The position numbers were made by a program, and so were the translations under genes. Below are positions 44,590 to 56,060 of a DNA stretch of 64,000 bases, piece after piece. This DNA is from Amylostereum areolatum. Its lineage: Eukaryota > Basidiomycota > Agaricomycetes > Russulales > Stereaceae. The number at the start of each line of letters is the position of its first letter. Within the stretch, counting starts at the first letter, position 1. The stretch is taken from positions 558,001 to 622,000 of the forward strand of contig SAXG01000003.1 of assembly GCA_012932865.1 (NCBI GenBank), written 5' to 3'. The notes beneath the pieces were generated by a model. The model was not told the DNA's origin, did no database searches, and saw only the letters and a list, made by a program, of their open reading frames with translations.

Positions 44590-47500
44590 ATGGCGTCGTC
44601 GAATATCGGCACACCAATGGACGTCGACGAAACCACGATCGATGAAGGCCTCTACTCCCGTCAACTGCACGTCCTCTTCCTCTCTCCGTTGCGAGTATCG
44701 GAAACTGATCAACCTCCCTTTGATCAGCTATGTTCTTGGGCACGAAGGCAAGTCAGTCAACCTGGACACCTGTTCCGATCTCATTGTATAGCTTAGCCAT
44801 GAAACGCATGGCCACGTCCAACGTTCTAATCGTTGGTTTGGAGGGCCTGGGTGTCGAGATCGGTGTGTTTTGCAACATGTTCATGTCGAGCCTCTCACGA
44901 GTGCAAATGTCCTAGCCAAGAATATTGTTCTCGCCGGGGTAAAATCCGTCACGATTTACGACCCCGAACCTGTTCGTGTGCAAGATCTCAGCACACAGGT
45001 AAACAGGCGCAGAGGTGCTTCCGTTTGCGCTCTTCTTACTCATAACCATTCTCTAGTTCTTCTTGCGAGAGGAGGATATTGGGAAACCTCGGGCTGTGGC
45101 CGCGGTCCCTCGTTTGGCAGAACTGAACTCTTACGTTCCTGTGCGGAATCTGGGAGGCGCTTCCGGGCAAGCGATCACAATCGACCAAGTTAAAAATTTC
45201 CAGGTGAGAGGAGCTCCTCATCTGTATCATTCCTTCTGACGTAGTGTGTCAGGTCGTTGTTCTGGTGAATGCGCACTTGGAGAAGCAACTCGAGATTAAT
45301 GATTGGACACACTCTAACGGTGTTCATTTCATTGCGACTGAAACCCAGCGGGCTTTTTGGGTGGGTATATGCTTACTATTTACTCGAGCCTGTATCTTAT
45401 GGTTATTTAGGTCTGCATTCAACGATTTTGGTGCCAAGTTCACATGCGTCGACCCAACAGGAGAGCAACCTCTGACGGGTATGATCGTCTCTGTGGAGAA
45501 GGTACCGGTGACTTTTGTCTTTGTTGCCGTCGAAGTTGACGTGGAAGTGTTAGGATAGCGAAGGGCTCGTTACATGTCTGGACGAGACCAGGCATGGCCT
45601 GGAGGACGGCGATTTTGTCACATTCTCGGAGGTGAAGGGGATGGAAGAATTGAACGGCTGCAAGCCCCGAAGGGTCGCCGTCAAGGGCCCGTACACGTTC
45701 TCCATCGGTGACACCACAAGCCTCGGCGACTACAAGTCTGGCGGTATCTTCACACAAGTCAAGATGCCGAAGATCATGCAATTCGTATGTTTTGTAAATG
45801 AAGAGTCATCACTTCTTAACGCCCATTCTAGAAATCTCTGCGAGAGTCGCTGCAGTCTCCCGAGTTTTTCATTACCGACTTCGCCAAATTTGACCGTCCA
45901 GCAACATTGCATGCTGGCTTCCAAGCACTGTGGCAGTTCTTCACTGAGAATCAACGCTTTCCTGGACCACGAAACGAAACTGATGCGGCCTCATTGGTAT
46001 CCCTCGCGAAGAAAATCAACGCCGATGTTGACGAGAAAGTTCTTACGGAGCTTGCCTATCAAGCGACAGGAAGTGTCTCTCCCATGATCGCCGTTCTGGG
46101 TGGCTTTGTTGCGCAGGAGGTCTTGAAGGCTTGCTCTGCGAAGTTCCACCCCATGCTTCAGCACCTATACTTCGACTCTCTCGAGTCCCTTCCCTCCACG
46201 CTCCCCAGCGAGGCGGATTGCCAGCCAGTTGGCTCCCGTTATGATGGTCAAATCGTTGTATTCGGCAAACCATTCCAAGACAAAATTGCGAACCACCGCC
46301 AGTTCTTGGTCGGCTCCGGCGCTATTGGGTGTGAGATGCTCAAGAACTGGAGTATGATGGGTCTTGGATCTGGTCCGAAGGGTATCATCCACGTCACGGA
46401 CCTCGATACTATCGAGAAGAGCAACCTCAATCGCCAGTTCTTGTTCCGCGCGAAGGATCTTGGCAACTTCAAGGCGGAGGTTGCCGCAGCTGCTGTCTCC
46501 GACATGAACCCCGACCTGAAAGGGCACATCTTGAGCAAGCAGGAGCCCGTTGGCCCTGACACTGAAAGTACGATTCGCACACCTTCCACGTTCGCATTGC
46601 ATTGATCCCCTTGTAGACATCTATGGAGACGACTTCTTTGCTGGGATTGATGGGGTGACCAACGCCTTGGACAACGTCAAAGCACGTACGTTACCTATTC
46701 ATTAAGCATCGTCTCGTTTCGACAGTCACTTGGCATAGGTCTCTACATGGACCAACGATGCGTCTTTTACGCGAAGCCGTTACTCGAGTCGGGAACACTG
46801 GGCACAAAGGGCAACACGCAGGTAATTGTTCCCTATCTTACAGAATCATACGCGTCCTCCCAGGATCCACCGGAAAAAGAGACACCTTCATGCACCGTCA
46901 AGAACTTCCCGAATGCTATCCACCACACCATCGAGGTCAGTTTCACTGTCTATAGTCGCTTATCTACCCGTTGACTGAGAGGAGTCACTAGTGGAGTCGG
47001 TCAGAGTTCGACAATCTATTCGTAAAACCCGCACAAGCCGTCAACTCCTACCTTTCGGAGCCGAACTTCCTTGAAAGTACCCTTAAGTACTCAGGACAAC
47101 AGAAGGAGCAAATAGAGCAGATCGCGTCTTACCTGGTGACTAACAAACCTCTCACGTTCGAAGAATGCATCATCTGGGCGCGGTTGCAATTTGAGGAAAA
47201 GTACAACAACGCTATCCGTCAACTTCTCTTCAGCCTTCCCAAAGATGCTGTCACCAGCACTGGGCAACCCTTCTGGAGTGGGCCGAAACGAGCTCCCGAC
47301 CCCCTGACCTTTGACTCGAGTGACGTGAGCGCTAATCGGTCCTGCTAGCTGTGCTCCTCTCATATTATCTACTAGCCCACTCATCTTCAATACATAACCG
47401 CCGCCGCAAACCTCCATGCTTTCAACTACGGCTTGCGAGGAGAGACCGATCCTGCGGTGTTTAAGAAAGTCGCCGAGTCCGTCCTTGTGCCCGAATTCAC

Positions 47501-48461
47501 TCCAAGGAGCGGCGTGCAGGTCCAAGTTAGCGAGAATGACCCTGTCGAAAATAAGGACGTCGGTGTGTACTTGTACCGGTCCTGTGTGGGGGAAAATGCT
47601 CACTGTATTCAGACTCGACGGACCCCACCGAGCTTGCGAAGCAGCTGCCTGCTCCTTCGTCTGTAGCTGGCTACCGCCTCAACCCCGTTGAGTTCGAGAA
47701 AGACGACGATACTAACTATCATATCGACTTCATCACCGCCGCTTCCAATCTCCGCGCCATGAACTACAACATCAACCCGGCCGACAGACATACTACCAAA
47801 CAAATCGCTGGCAAGATCATCCCAGCTATCGCGACCACGACCTCCCTCGTTGTGGGCCTTGTATGTTTGGAGTTGTACAAGGTATATCTATTCGCAATTC
47901 AGCGGTATGCATGCTCATGATCATCATTAGATCATCGACGGAAAATCCAAGCTCGAGGACTACAAGAATGGCTTTGTGAACCTTGCTCTCCCCTTCTTCG
48001 GGTTTTCTGAGCCTATCGCGGCCCAGAAGAACAAGTACGGATCCACCGAGTGGACGCTCTGGGACCGTTTCGAGTTCAAGAACAACCCGACGCTGAAGGA
48101 CATATTGGACTGGTTTAGCTCTCAGCATAAGCTCGACATTGCCATGGTCAGCCAAGGCGTCAGCATGCTCTGGAGCTCGTTCATCGGCAAGAAGAAGGTA
48201 GGATTGCATCGGACCACTTTGGACCTTCTGCTGACGCGTCTTTGCAGAGCGAAGAACGACTTCCGATGAGATTCACCGACCTCGTCGAGCACGTGAGCAA
48301 GAAACCTGTTGCGAGCCACACTACGCATTTCATTGTGGAAGTGATGGCCTCAGATGTGGATGGTGAGGACGTCGAGGTGCGTTTAGATCTAGCTATCACT
48401 TTTTCTTCGGAAACTCACGAATTCGGGTTTGTAGGTGCCTTTCATTGTTGTCAGGAAGTAG
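44590..48461 (+). CDS. UBA1: Ubiquitin-activating enzyme E1
   Basis: Activates ubiquitin as adenylate and E1 thioester and feeds all ubiquitin E2 enzymes. The start at 44590 gives [26 protein letters not shown], then YVLGHEAMKRM from a 20-nt exon (44728-44747) and the next exon. The inactive adenylation half has [22 protein letters not shown]. The middle has [20 protein letters not shown] and [20 protein letters not shown]. The active adenylation site is [20 protein letters not shown]...[17 protein letters not shown]. The catalytic cysteine is in [14 protein letters not shown], and the ubiquitin-fold domain closes with [10 protein letters not shown] and TAG at 48459-48461. At least a dozen introns, two of them GC-AG. 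About 1,010 residues, the usual length. Confidence 0.96.
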
Positions 48462-49710
48462 CCGGGTTCTTCTGGTGAGAAGCGCAAATTGTTGTACAGT
48501 ATGCCGTCAAAGAATTTGTATCCACAGTCCATAGACGTTATATGCAGTTGATTCAGAATCATTGCAGCGTTTGCTTCTGTCCTTCATGTTTGACTATCCA
48601 CAAGACCATGCCCGGGTGAAGTACTTGGGTCTTTCTACGACATAGACTAGTAGAACCAACATTAATCCAGGTTATTTTGTTTCAGCGAGCGTGACTGGCA
48701 CAAGAACATGCACTCAGAGAAACTTCGCGCATAAATGTGATCAATGACATAGCAACACGTCGTAAAACGCGAACGCTATAGTGACTACTAAGAACAAACG
48801 CAGACATGCTAACCGCTAGAACCTATCAAGTAGTCGCGGAGGGGAGGGAGAGGGATATGGCGGATGGTAGGTACCGAGTCGGAGATGACACAAGGTACAG
48901 TACGTTCAACAGAACAAGGGGAAGGACGGGTAAGGACGGCGAACGATCAAAGGAGCGAAGGAGATGTTTTTGGGATTACTGATTTTCTGGATGTTTTTGG
49001 GAAGTTTCGTAACGTGTGGGAGGCCAGACGCCCCCGAGAGGAAACTAAACGAAAAGAACAACAACCGAAAAAGAACAGCAAGCGACGTGAGGACGATTAG
49101 AAGAATGTCATGGTAGGGGAGGAAGAAAAGTGGAAAGGGATGAAGAGCCTAAACACATCGACACGTCGGAGCTAGACATGAATATCGAGAATATATGCCA
49201 AGTCATGTACAACCCGTGCTCGAGCCTCGGGTATAACGAAGTGAACTGTCCTCGAGGAAGAGTGGTGCTCCTCCTTCTACAAAGAAGCAATATGCTGCTT
49301 CAGATGGCCGAGTCCTGCACGATATAAATACGGCCGAACGGAAACGGGGTTCGGATGGAGGAACCGACGAAGTGGGCAAAGCCCGTATGGACAGGATGGA
49401 TATGTCGTCAGATGGTGGTGGTGGGCAGCCCGAATAGAGAGTTGTGTGTTGGGAGAGAGATGAGAGACGAGATGCAGGGCAAACATAGTGAGTGAAATAG
49501 GCCTGTCTATGCAGCTTGCGCTGGTGAGATCGAGAGTGATCCACGAACAGGCGAGATGCGGGCTCCGAAGCGTGAATTAGCGTTCACAGGGTAGCTGGAC
49601 GCAGATATACAATGGGGAGATGAGAATAATTTGGGGTGGTGTAGGAAGATGGGGTGTCTGAAAACAATGTCGAGCGTTGTCCCAGAGGCAGCCATGGTAC
49701 ACGAATGCTG
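48462..49710. other. Long intergenic region without a recognisable gene
   Basis: 1,249 bases between the stops of UBA1 and the minus-strand cyclin gene. Frames of up to 113 codons exist but lack motifs, intron logic or low-complexity typical of the neighbours. Composition is purine-rich on the plus strand (about 48830-49150). I looked for tRNA box A/B patterns and found none convincing. Probably long 3' UTRs plus spacer, possibly a non-coding transcript. Confidence 0.45.
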
Positions 49711-52123
49711 TCAAGCTTGAACCCAGGGGGCTTGGAACTGGACGTGCTCGGAGGTAGGACCATATGGTTGCCCATAAGCATACATGTTCCTTAAGCGCCA
49801 ATGCAAGTCGGAGGGGTTGTAGGGAGCCTTCGGAGCGGTCATACGCATGCTACTGCACGCATACTCAAACTGCGACTGAGAGCGACCGTGGCCGTAGTGG
49901 GAATCCGCTTGACCGTATCCGTGGGACAACGACCGCGTGTGTGTATGAGCGGCGGGCTGGTTACGGGAGAACGCGGTCGACGGATAGATTGGAGGTAGGG
50001 GCAACTTGACTTGATCCGACATGGCCGAGGCACTCGATCCCCAGAACCCATACGAAGGGGCATGAGGGGCACTACGCTCAATCATGGGAGCAGGCGGAGC
50101 AGCCGACGGCTGGACGGCAACGTACTGGCCCTGACCCCTACTGCCGTGACGCTGCAACGGTTCGTCCCCAGCGGGGCTCCATCTTGCTGGAGGCGGCAGA
50201 CTCCTTTCACTCTCCATAGGCCGCTCCCAATCCTCGGTATAACTGGGAACGTTGTCACGTGAATGCCCTCTACCTGTACGTCGTTTGGGCATGTATTCCT
50301 CGCGGAGGGGTCCGTCTTCATCCAGGTCTATCTCTGAGACGTCGACACTGAACATGCCAGCGTGCATATATTGACATTCTTCCCCTGCTTTGCGGTCATC
50401 GGCGCCCAAGAACACGGGCTCAGGGTGAAGCTGAGGGCAGTCGGACAGACCGCACGGACGGGGGGCCATTCCCATAGCGGAGACTTCTACCAGTTGCTCC
50501 AACGTTCGGCGCATGATGGAGTGAGGATTGGACGATGGGCGCGATATCGGCTGAGGATGTGTCGTCATGGTATGGCAAGAATGGTATGAAACGACATGTT
50601 CGAGCCAACGGGCCCAGTGGCTCGGAGGAACGGACAGGTCGTATACGAATAGATCCAATGCTAGAGACTCCAGACGGTTCAACGATTGGATGGGAACGCC
50701 AGATATGGTGTGCCTGCGCAATCAGATTAGCTCAAATTCGAACAGTAACATAGAAAATGCCCACCAAGTCTTGTTCGAGAAGGTATGATCGTCTAACCAC
50801 TTATTCGCGAGCATACAGCCGAGGAGAACTAAGCGGAAGGGTGCTTGCATCTCCATCGATCGCCTTTCCTCAAGGCCGCTCCACTCGTTCAGACCGAGGA
50901 GCTCGGTTCTGAAGCGAATCTCCTTGGCCTGCTCGGGGCCCAAATCCGTTGGTCCAAAACAAATAGGGAGCCGGACGATATACCACACTGCCAAGACAAT
51001 GGCAGACGGTTGGAGCAAGGTGGACATGAAGAGAGAGCGAATGGAGTTGGCCAAGTATGAGGGCGGGAGGTGAGGATACTGTCGGCTGAACCGCGTCCTA
51101 AGCCAACACGTCAGATTCTAATCATGAAGAGAGAAATGAAAGTACATACGATTGAGGTACATAGCTATGGGGAAGGCTCATTCCTGTGGTACAAGCCTTC
51201 CAAACGTAGGAGGCCATCCAGTCAGCCAGAGGATCCGCTATCTTCTTGTAGGCGAGGGTGGAGGGAGGGAGGGAGGGATCAAGAGCGGTAGCCGGATCAT
51301 CTACACGTGTGTAATCCACCGGATAGTCAACAACAGGTTGAACGGCTTGCACATTGTATTTCGAGTCATAACCCAACGAGGCCGACTGATGGTAAGAATA
51401 CCCGTCTCCGCAGCGACGGTCCTCTCCTGCGGTGGCCACAGCCCGGTCGACATATTCGCCGAAAGGGGTCAAGGGCCCCAGAGGGCTGGAACCAGGTTCT
51501 CCGTTGTCATCACGCTCGGGTGACGAGTCCTCGAAGACAGGCGTAAATGCGCCACGCTCGTAGATGTGCTCCTCTTGCAAACCTGCTCGATGACCGTCTG
51601 AACGACGGTCGTAAACGAGAGGGTCATAGTCTACGTCCATGTGGGCTCCATCTTCGGCGTCTTGAGAATGACCGCTCCACTGACTCTCGAGGTCATACTC
51701 GAAGGAGGAATCCATCTCGTCATCGTCATCCTCGCCGTCAACAAAGGTGGCAAGCGAGTGGCCACGATCCATCATCGTCGGAAAAGTTTGCGTGGGCGGA
51801 ATGTACGCTTGCGCGCGCTGTCCTTTAATAACGGACACGTTCTCCGCGTCCGTCAACCCGATGGAAAAAGCCTGGACGGCGGAGTTGTCTGGGATGTGGC
51901 GATCTTCCTCCCAGATTCGAAGAGGCTTGTTGTGGCGCCAGGAGGGAAGTATGTGGAGGGGAGAGGCGGTGGTAGGGAGGGAGTTGCCCTGACGGGCCGG
52001 GAATGGGTTGTTCAGAGTGTGAAAGGTGGGAAGGTGAGGACCTGTTGGTACGCCAGATTGAATGTTGGGCTTGATAACCTGGTGAGCGGTTGCCTTGAGA
52101 TGGGTGGGGACGGGAACTGGCAT
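49711..52123 (-). CDS. Cyclin-domain protein (PCL/Clg1-like)
   Basis: The start at 52123 gives MPVPVPTHLKATAHQVIK, followed by a long acidic and polar N-terminal part. The cyclin box begins LADWMASYVWKACTTGMSLP and continues after an intron with LANSIRSLFMSTLLQPSAIV LAVWYIVRLPICFG. APFRLVLLGCMLANKWLDDH TFSNKTW joins across an intron to HTISGVPIQSLNRLESLALD LFVYDLSVPPSHWARWLEHV. The LGCMLANKWLDDxxFSNxxW and LNxLExxxLxxLxYxLxV patterns are typical of Pho80/Pcl-type cyclins that partner Pho85/Cdk5-like kinases. The C-terminal 300 residues are disordered, rich in Ser, Pro, His and Tyr, ending QFQAPWVQA. The partner kinase is inferred from family. Confidence 0.85.
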
Positions 52124-52675
52124 CTGCGAATGAAGAGAAGGGTGGGGGAACGACAGCCGAGAGCGAAAGCAGTCGGAGTCTTTGGGTGCTTTGACCGTGG
52201 GGGGTCAATGGGATCTCGATGTGGAGATAAAGGAGGATTGAGGAAGATGCGTCGTAAAGTAAATCGTTAAGGAGAAGCACAGCGAAGAGCAAAGGGAGGG
52301 GGGGAAAGGGAGAGATTGGGTGGATGTGAGATGGCAAACGCACAGCGAAGGCGTGCCTTTTTGGTCTCGGAGAGAAAGGGGAGTGCAGACGACAGAGCTA
52401 GCTGGCGAAGCGACTTTGAGACCACGGGGAAGAGGAGAGGAAGGGGGTGGGGATTCGGGAGCCTGCAGGGGAGCTTGCACCGACCTCGTCAAAGTCAAAG
52501 CCTGAGTGCAGTCACTCGATCCCATCCGCGTGCCATCTCTCTTTTTTTCCTTTTTTTCTATTTCCATTTATGGCCACTCCTTCCCACGCTTCGTCACCTC
52601 CCGTCCCATTACACATCACCGTTAGTCAACGCACCCCTCGGCGTTAACGCCCCCTCTCTCCTCACCATCGCCCTC
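52124..52675. promoter_or_regulatory. Divergent upstream region of the cyclin and Zn2Cys6 genes
   Basis: 552 bases between start codons. A long T/C-rich run (about 52540-52570) and ATTTATGG precede the plus-strand ATG, as in CT-rich fungal promoters. The minus-strand side carries many GGGAGGGG-like runs. No gene is seen. Confidence 0.45.
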
Positions 52676-55600
52676 ATGGCCTCCGTCTTGCCCCCAGACC
52701 CCAACGAACAAGCCTGGAACTCTCCCGTGCTGCCCCCCGAAGACTTCGACTTTGCCCACTCTTCCGATCTTGCTTTCGGAAAGCTCAAGGTCAAGCGCAA
52801 CCGTCTCGTCCTGTGAGCACTTGCATCTTCTTCCCTCGCCGTGGTGAAATTTACATCTTCTTCATCCAGGAGTTGCCAACGTAAGTTTCTTTCAAATAGT
52901 ACGTACACGTGAAACCTTACCGCTCACATACAGCGTGCCATAAACGCAAACAACAGGTTCGCTCCCACTTCCTCCCTCCGAGGCCTTGCGACTCTGACAC
53001 CGCGTTCTCAGTGCGATCGAGGTCACCCTTGTCAAAGATGGTGGGTCAAATCTTTGCTCTCACGACGATCTCGTATCAATCCACCCCTGCAGCGTCAAAC
53101 GGGGCACCACGAGCACATGCGTTTACGACCAGCCAAAGGAGCCCAAGAAATCCAAGTAAGTAAGCATCGTTCCATGCACACTACCCTCATGGCTCACCAT
53201 CCCCCAGGAGCCATCTCGTTGATTCGCCCAAAAGATCTGAACATTCCCCCTCGCACTCTGTTCCTTCTGTCCTTTACACACCGTCAGATAGCGAAACACA
53301 ACCCTCTGGTCTAGATGATATCATGGATCCCTTCCAGGAAAAGGGCGGCGAATTAGAATCCGGTAAACTCGCAGGCATCGAGCTTGCAGCGGCGGCTCTG
53401 GACCAGCTGTCGCAATCAGCTCCTGTGAACTCGTCTGGCTTTGCAACACCCGTAGACCCCATCGTCGATGTTCTCACTCGCGTAAGTGCCGTCTCGTACT
53501 CCTTCTATATCTTGTCTCTGACCTCGCTCGTTGTAGCTCAGCAGAGATATACCGGCTCTCTCAGATAAGCACAGTTGCTTCCCGAACCAGAAAATCATCG
53601 CGTTTCTTATCAAGTACTACTTTGACGAATCTTCGATTCACTGGCTGTGGCCTTTTCACCACCGACCTTGCTTTGAAAACTACTATCGCATATTTTGCAA
53701 TGGCCCTCTAGCGCCAAGCCTGGAATACATGGCGCTCCTTTCTATTACCTGTGCGATCGCTCTGCAATACCTGCCCGAAACAGACGATGATGTAGGCCGC
53801 TTTCGTGTTGTGATCTGAAGCCGTCTGACTTTATATTATCAGGCCACCATCTTCGCCGAATATGAAGGGGGGCGACATGTATTGGAGCAACGTCTGCACG
53901 AATTCGCTGGTTCCGTCCTCCAAAGTTGCGGGGAAAGCCTCCTGTCATCTATCGAGCGTGTCCAGGCAATGGCTATATACTCACTATATGAATGGGTGCG
54001 ACGTCGAACTGCTCAATTGCGTAGGTCTCCGCTGACACATCTTTCAAAAGAGCGCTGGACATGCAGGCACAAGTAAGCCTATCCTAGATACCTCTTTCTT
54101 ACTGACGTCGAGCGCACCCCTTGGACCTAGGTTATTATGTAGCCAGTATGCTCCCAGTCATACTTATTGCATCCAGTTGCTAACTGCGTTTCCAGCAATG
54201 GCGATCCGCATGGCTCAGACACGTGCGTATTCCTAATACTTTCTATATTCTTTCGCCAATGTATACCGGCCAGTTGCTATGAACCGCGATGGGACAACTA
54301 CCTGGGGCATGCGTCCTCAAGATGCTGAGTGCCGCAGGAGACTGTGGTGTACGACTGTATCATAAAATTTCCTCCTCACCTCAACTGATAACTGGTCAAA
54401 CAGGGCTGCTTTTCATTTTGGATAGGTTTGTTCATGAGTTCTACCGATAGGCAACAAGTTGAATTTTCTCAGATGGCATAGCAATGCATTCCGACGGCCG
54501 TATGTGATCTTAGAACAGGTTTGCTCTGATTATCATGCAGCAACAGCATTCTTGCTCATATCCATAGCACGTGGATGCTGCACTCCCAATGAACCTCGAC
54601 CAAATTGATGTGCACGACATGCCGAACCTCGTGTCCAGGCCTATGGACGAGCCCACCGAATTCAGTGCGTTTTGCCCGACGTCAATTGAATAATTTGCTG
54701 ACCTCATTTTCTTCCAGCATTCCACATTCTCCATATACAGTTAGCCAAGTTCATGGGTCGTCAGTGGGACTTGTGCTTTGGGATTACTCTGCCCACCTAT
54801 CAGAATGTTCTGGAACTTGAACAAACCTTGCGCAAATTTGAACTCGAAATCCCCTCCTCTCTGCGCTATCAAACAGCTCAGAGCGCGCTAGCACGTCCTT
54901 ACTTGACTTTCCAGGTATACTTCATCGTCTTGCCATCCCCGGCTTCTGCTGACCAGATACAGAACCACATGTTGACATTTGAAGTTGCCGGTCTTCGAGT
55001 TTTGCTCTTGGTAAGTCGGGACTTATCTCTCGTATACTTATCCCAGAACTGCTTTCCTGACGCGCACAAAAGTCGCCTTTCATGTTCGTCCATCCCACGA
55101 AAGAAAGCGAATTAGAGGAGCTCTCGGAAGCGGAGAGGAAACAAGCCTTGTTTCACAAACATGCAAAGAGCGTGTGTATTGCGTATGCGTGAGTCGTGAA
55201 AATGCTGGCGTTGTCTGCTGCCTCTAAACCATCTTTGATATGCCAGGAAACGCCAGCTAGCTCATCTGCAAATGTACGAAACGCAAGCCGGTCCTGCTCA
55301 CCTCGCTTGGTCGGGACTTGCTATGGTAGCGTTTGGTTCTGCTAGTGCGTGCACCACCCGCTGCATTCATCCATGACATGCTCACGATTGCATCCAGTGA
55401 TACTCGTCATATCCATGATCATTGATCCCCGTAATTCAGAGAACGAACAATTGGCCGAATGGATAGTTATCGCCGAAGATCTCCTGAAGAATCTCTTGCC
55501 CATCAACCGTCTCGCTGTCACCGCTCTGCAGCACTTGGAAATCATACGCAGGCGCAGCGACTTGGTATTGTGTATGATGGGACGGGGACGGCCGTGTTCG

Positions 55601-55876
55601 GGATCTGAAGTCCTACCACCACAAACATTGGAATTGTCTCAACGCTTGCAACGGGCGGCTGGAATTTTATCTCAGCCGGTGCCGTGCATGACGGATTTAT
55701 TAGGGCACGTCAGTGCATCCGATCCATTTTGGTCGACGTGGCGGACGGGCTTGTATTCAGGCCATTTCCCAGGGATTGAATCCTTGAGCGGCGGCGTAGA
55801 CCCGCAGGAGCTGGAGAATTTCTTAGACAACTGCGTATCGATGCAGTCGCGCATGCCGCCTACCATCGCCGTTTAG
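52676..55876 (+). CDS. Zn2Cys6 fungal-type transcription factor
   Basis: Nuclear DNA-binding regulator. The zinc cluster is built from four short exons after a 137-nt first exon: 52870-52880 (11 nt), 52934-52956, 53012-53040 and one from 53093. They join in phase to LSCQPCHKRKQQCDRGHPCQ RCVKRGTTSTCVY, giving six cysteines spaced 2-6-5-2-8. A linker with DDIMDPFQEKGGELESGKLA follows. The fungal-specific transcription factor domain contains KYYFDESSIHWLWPFHHRPC FENYYRIF, YMALLSITCAIALQYL, MAIRMAQT, the DAECRRRLWWGCFSFW region and TFHILHIQLAKFMGRQWDLC. The last exon ends RMPPTIAV. Introns are many (more than 12) and some junctions between 54000 and 54700 are approximate. Target genes are unknown. 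Confidence 0.88.
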
Positions 55877-56060
55877 GTATCTTTAATGCAGAGTATCTTA
55901 CCGTCAGACCCGAGCTGTCACCAGGTGGTGGACCCTGTATACATATTGACGTATTGATTATTGCTACAGTATTCCGTGTAAGTATGCTACACCAGATGGA
56001 CTTTAAGCATTGTACTTCTGACCATGTATATGTACCAACGTGTGGCCTTGACCCCGACAT

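Noticed and set aside
52316..52816. Earlier start for the Zn2Cys6 factor using the longer open frame
   Set aside because: The upstream part is promoter-like (T/C-rich), and the ATG at 52676 directly precedes the conserved-looking N-terminus.
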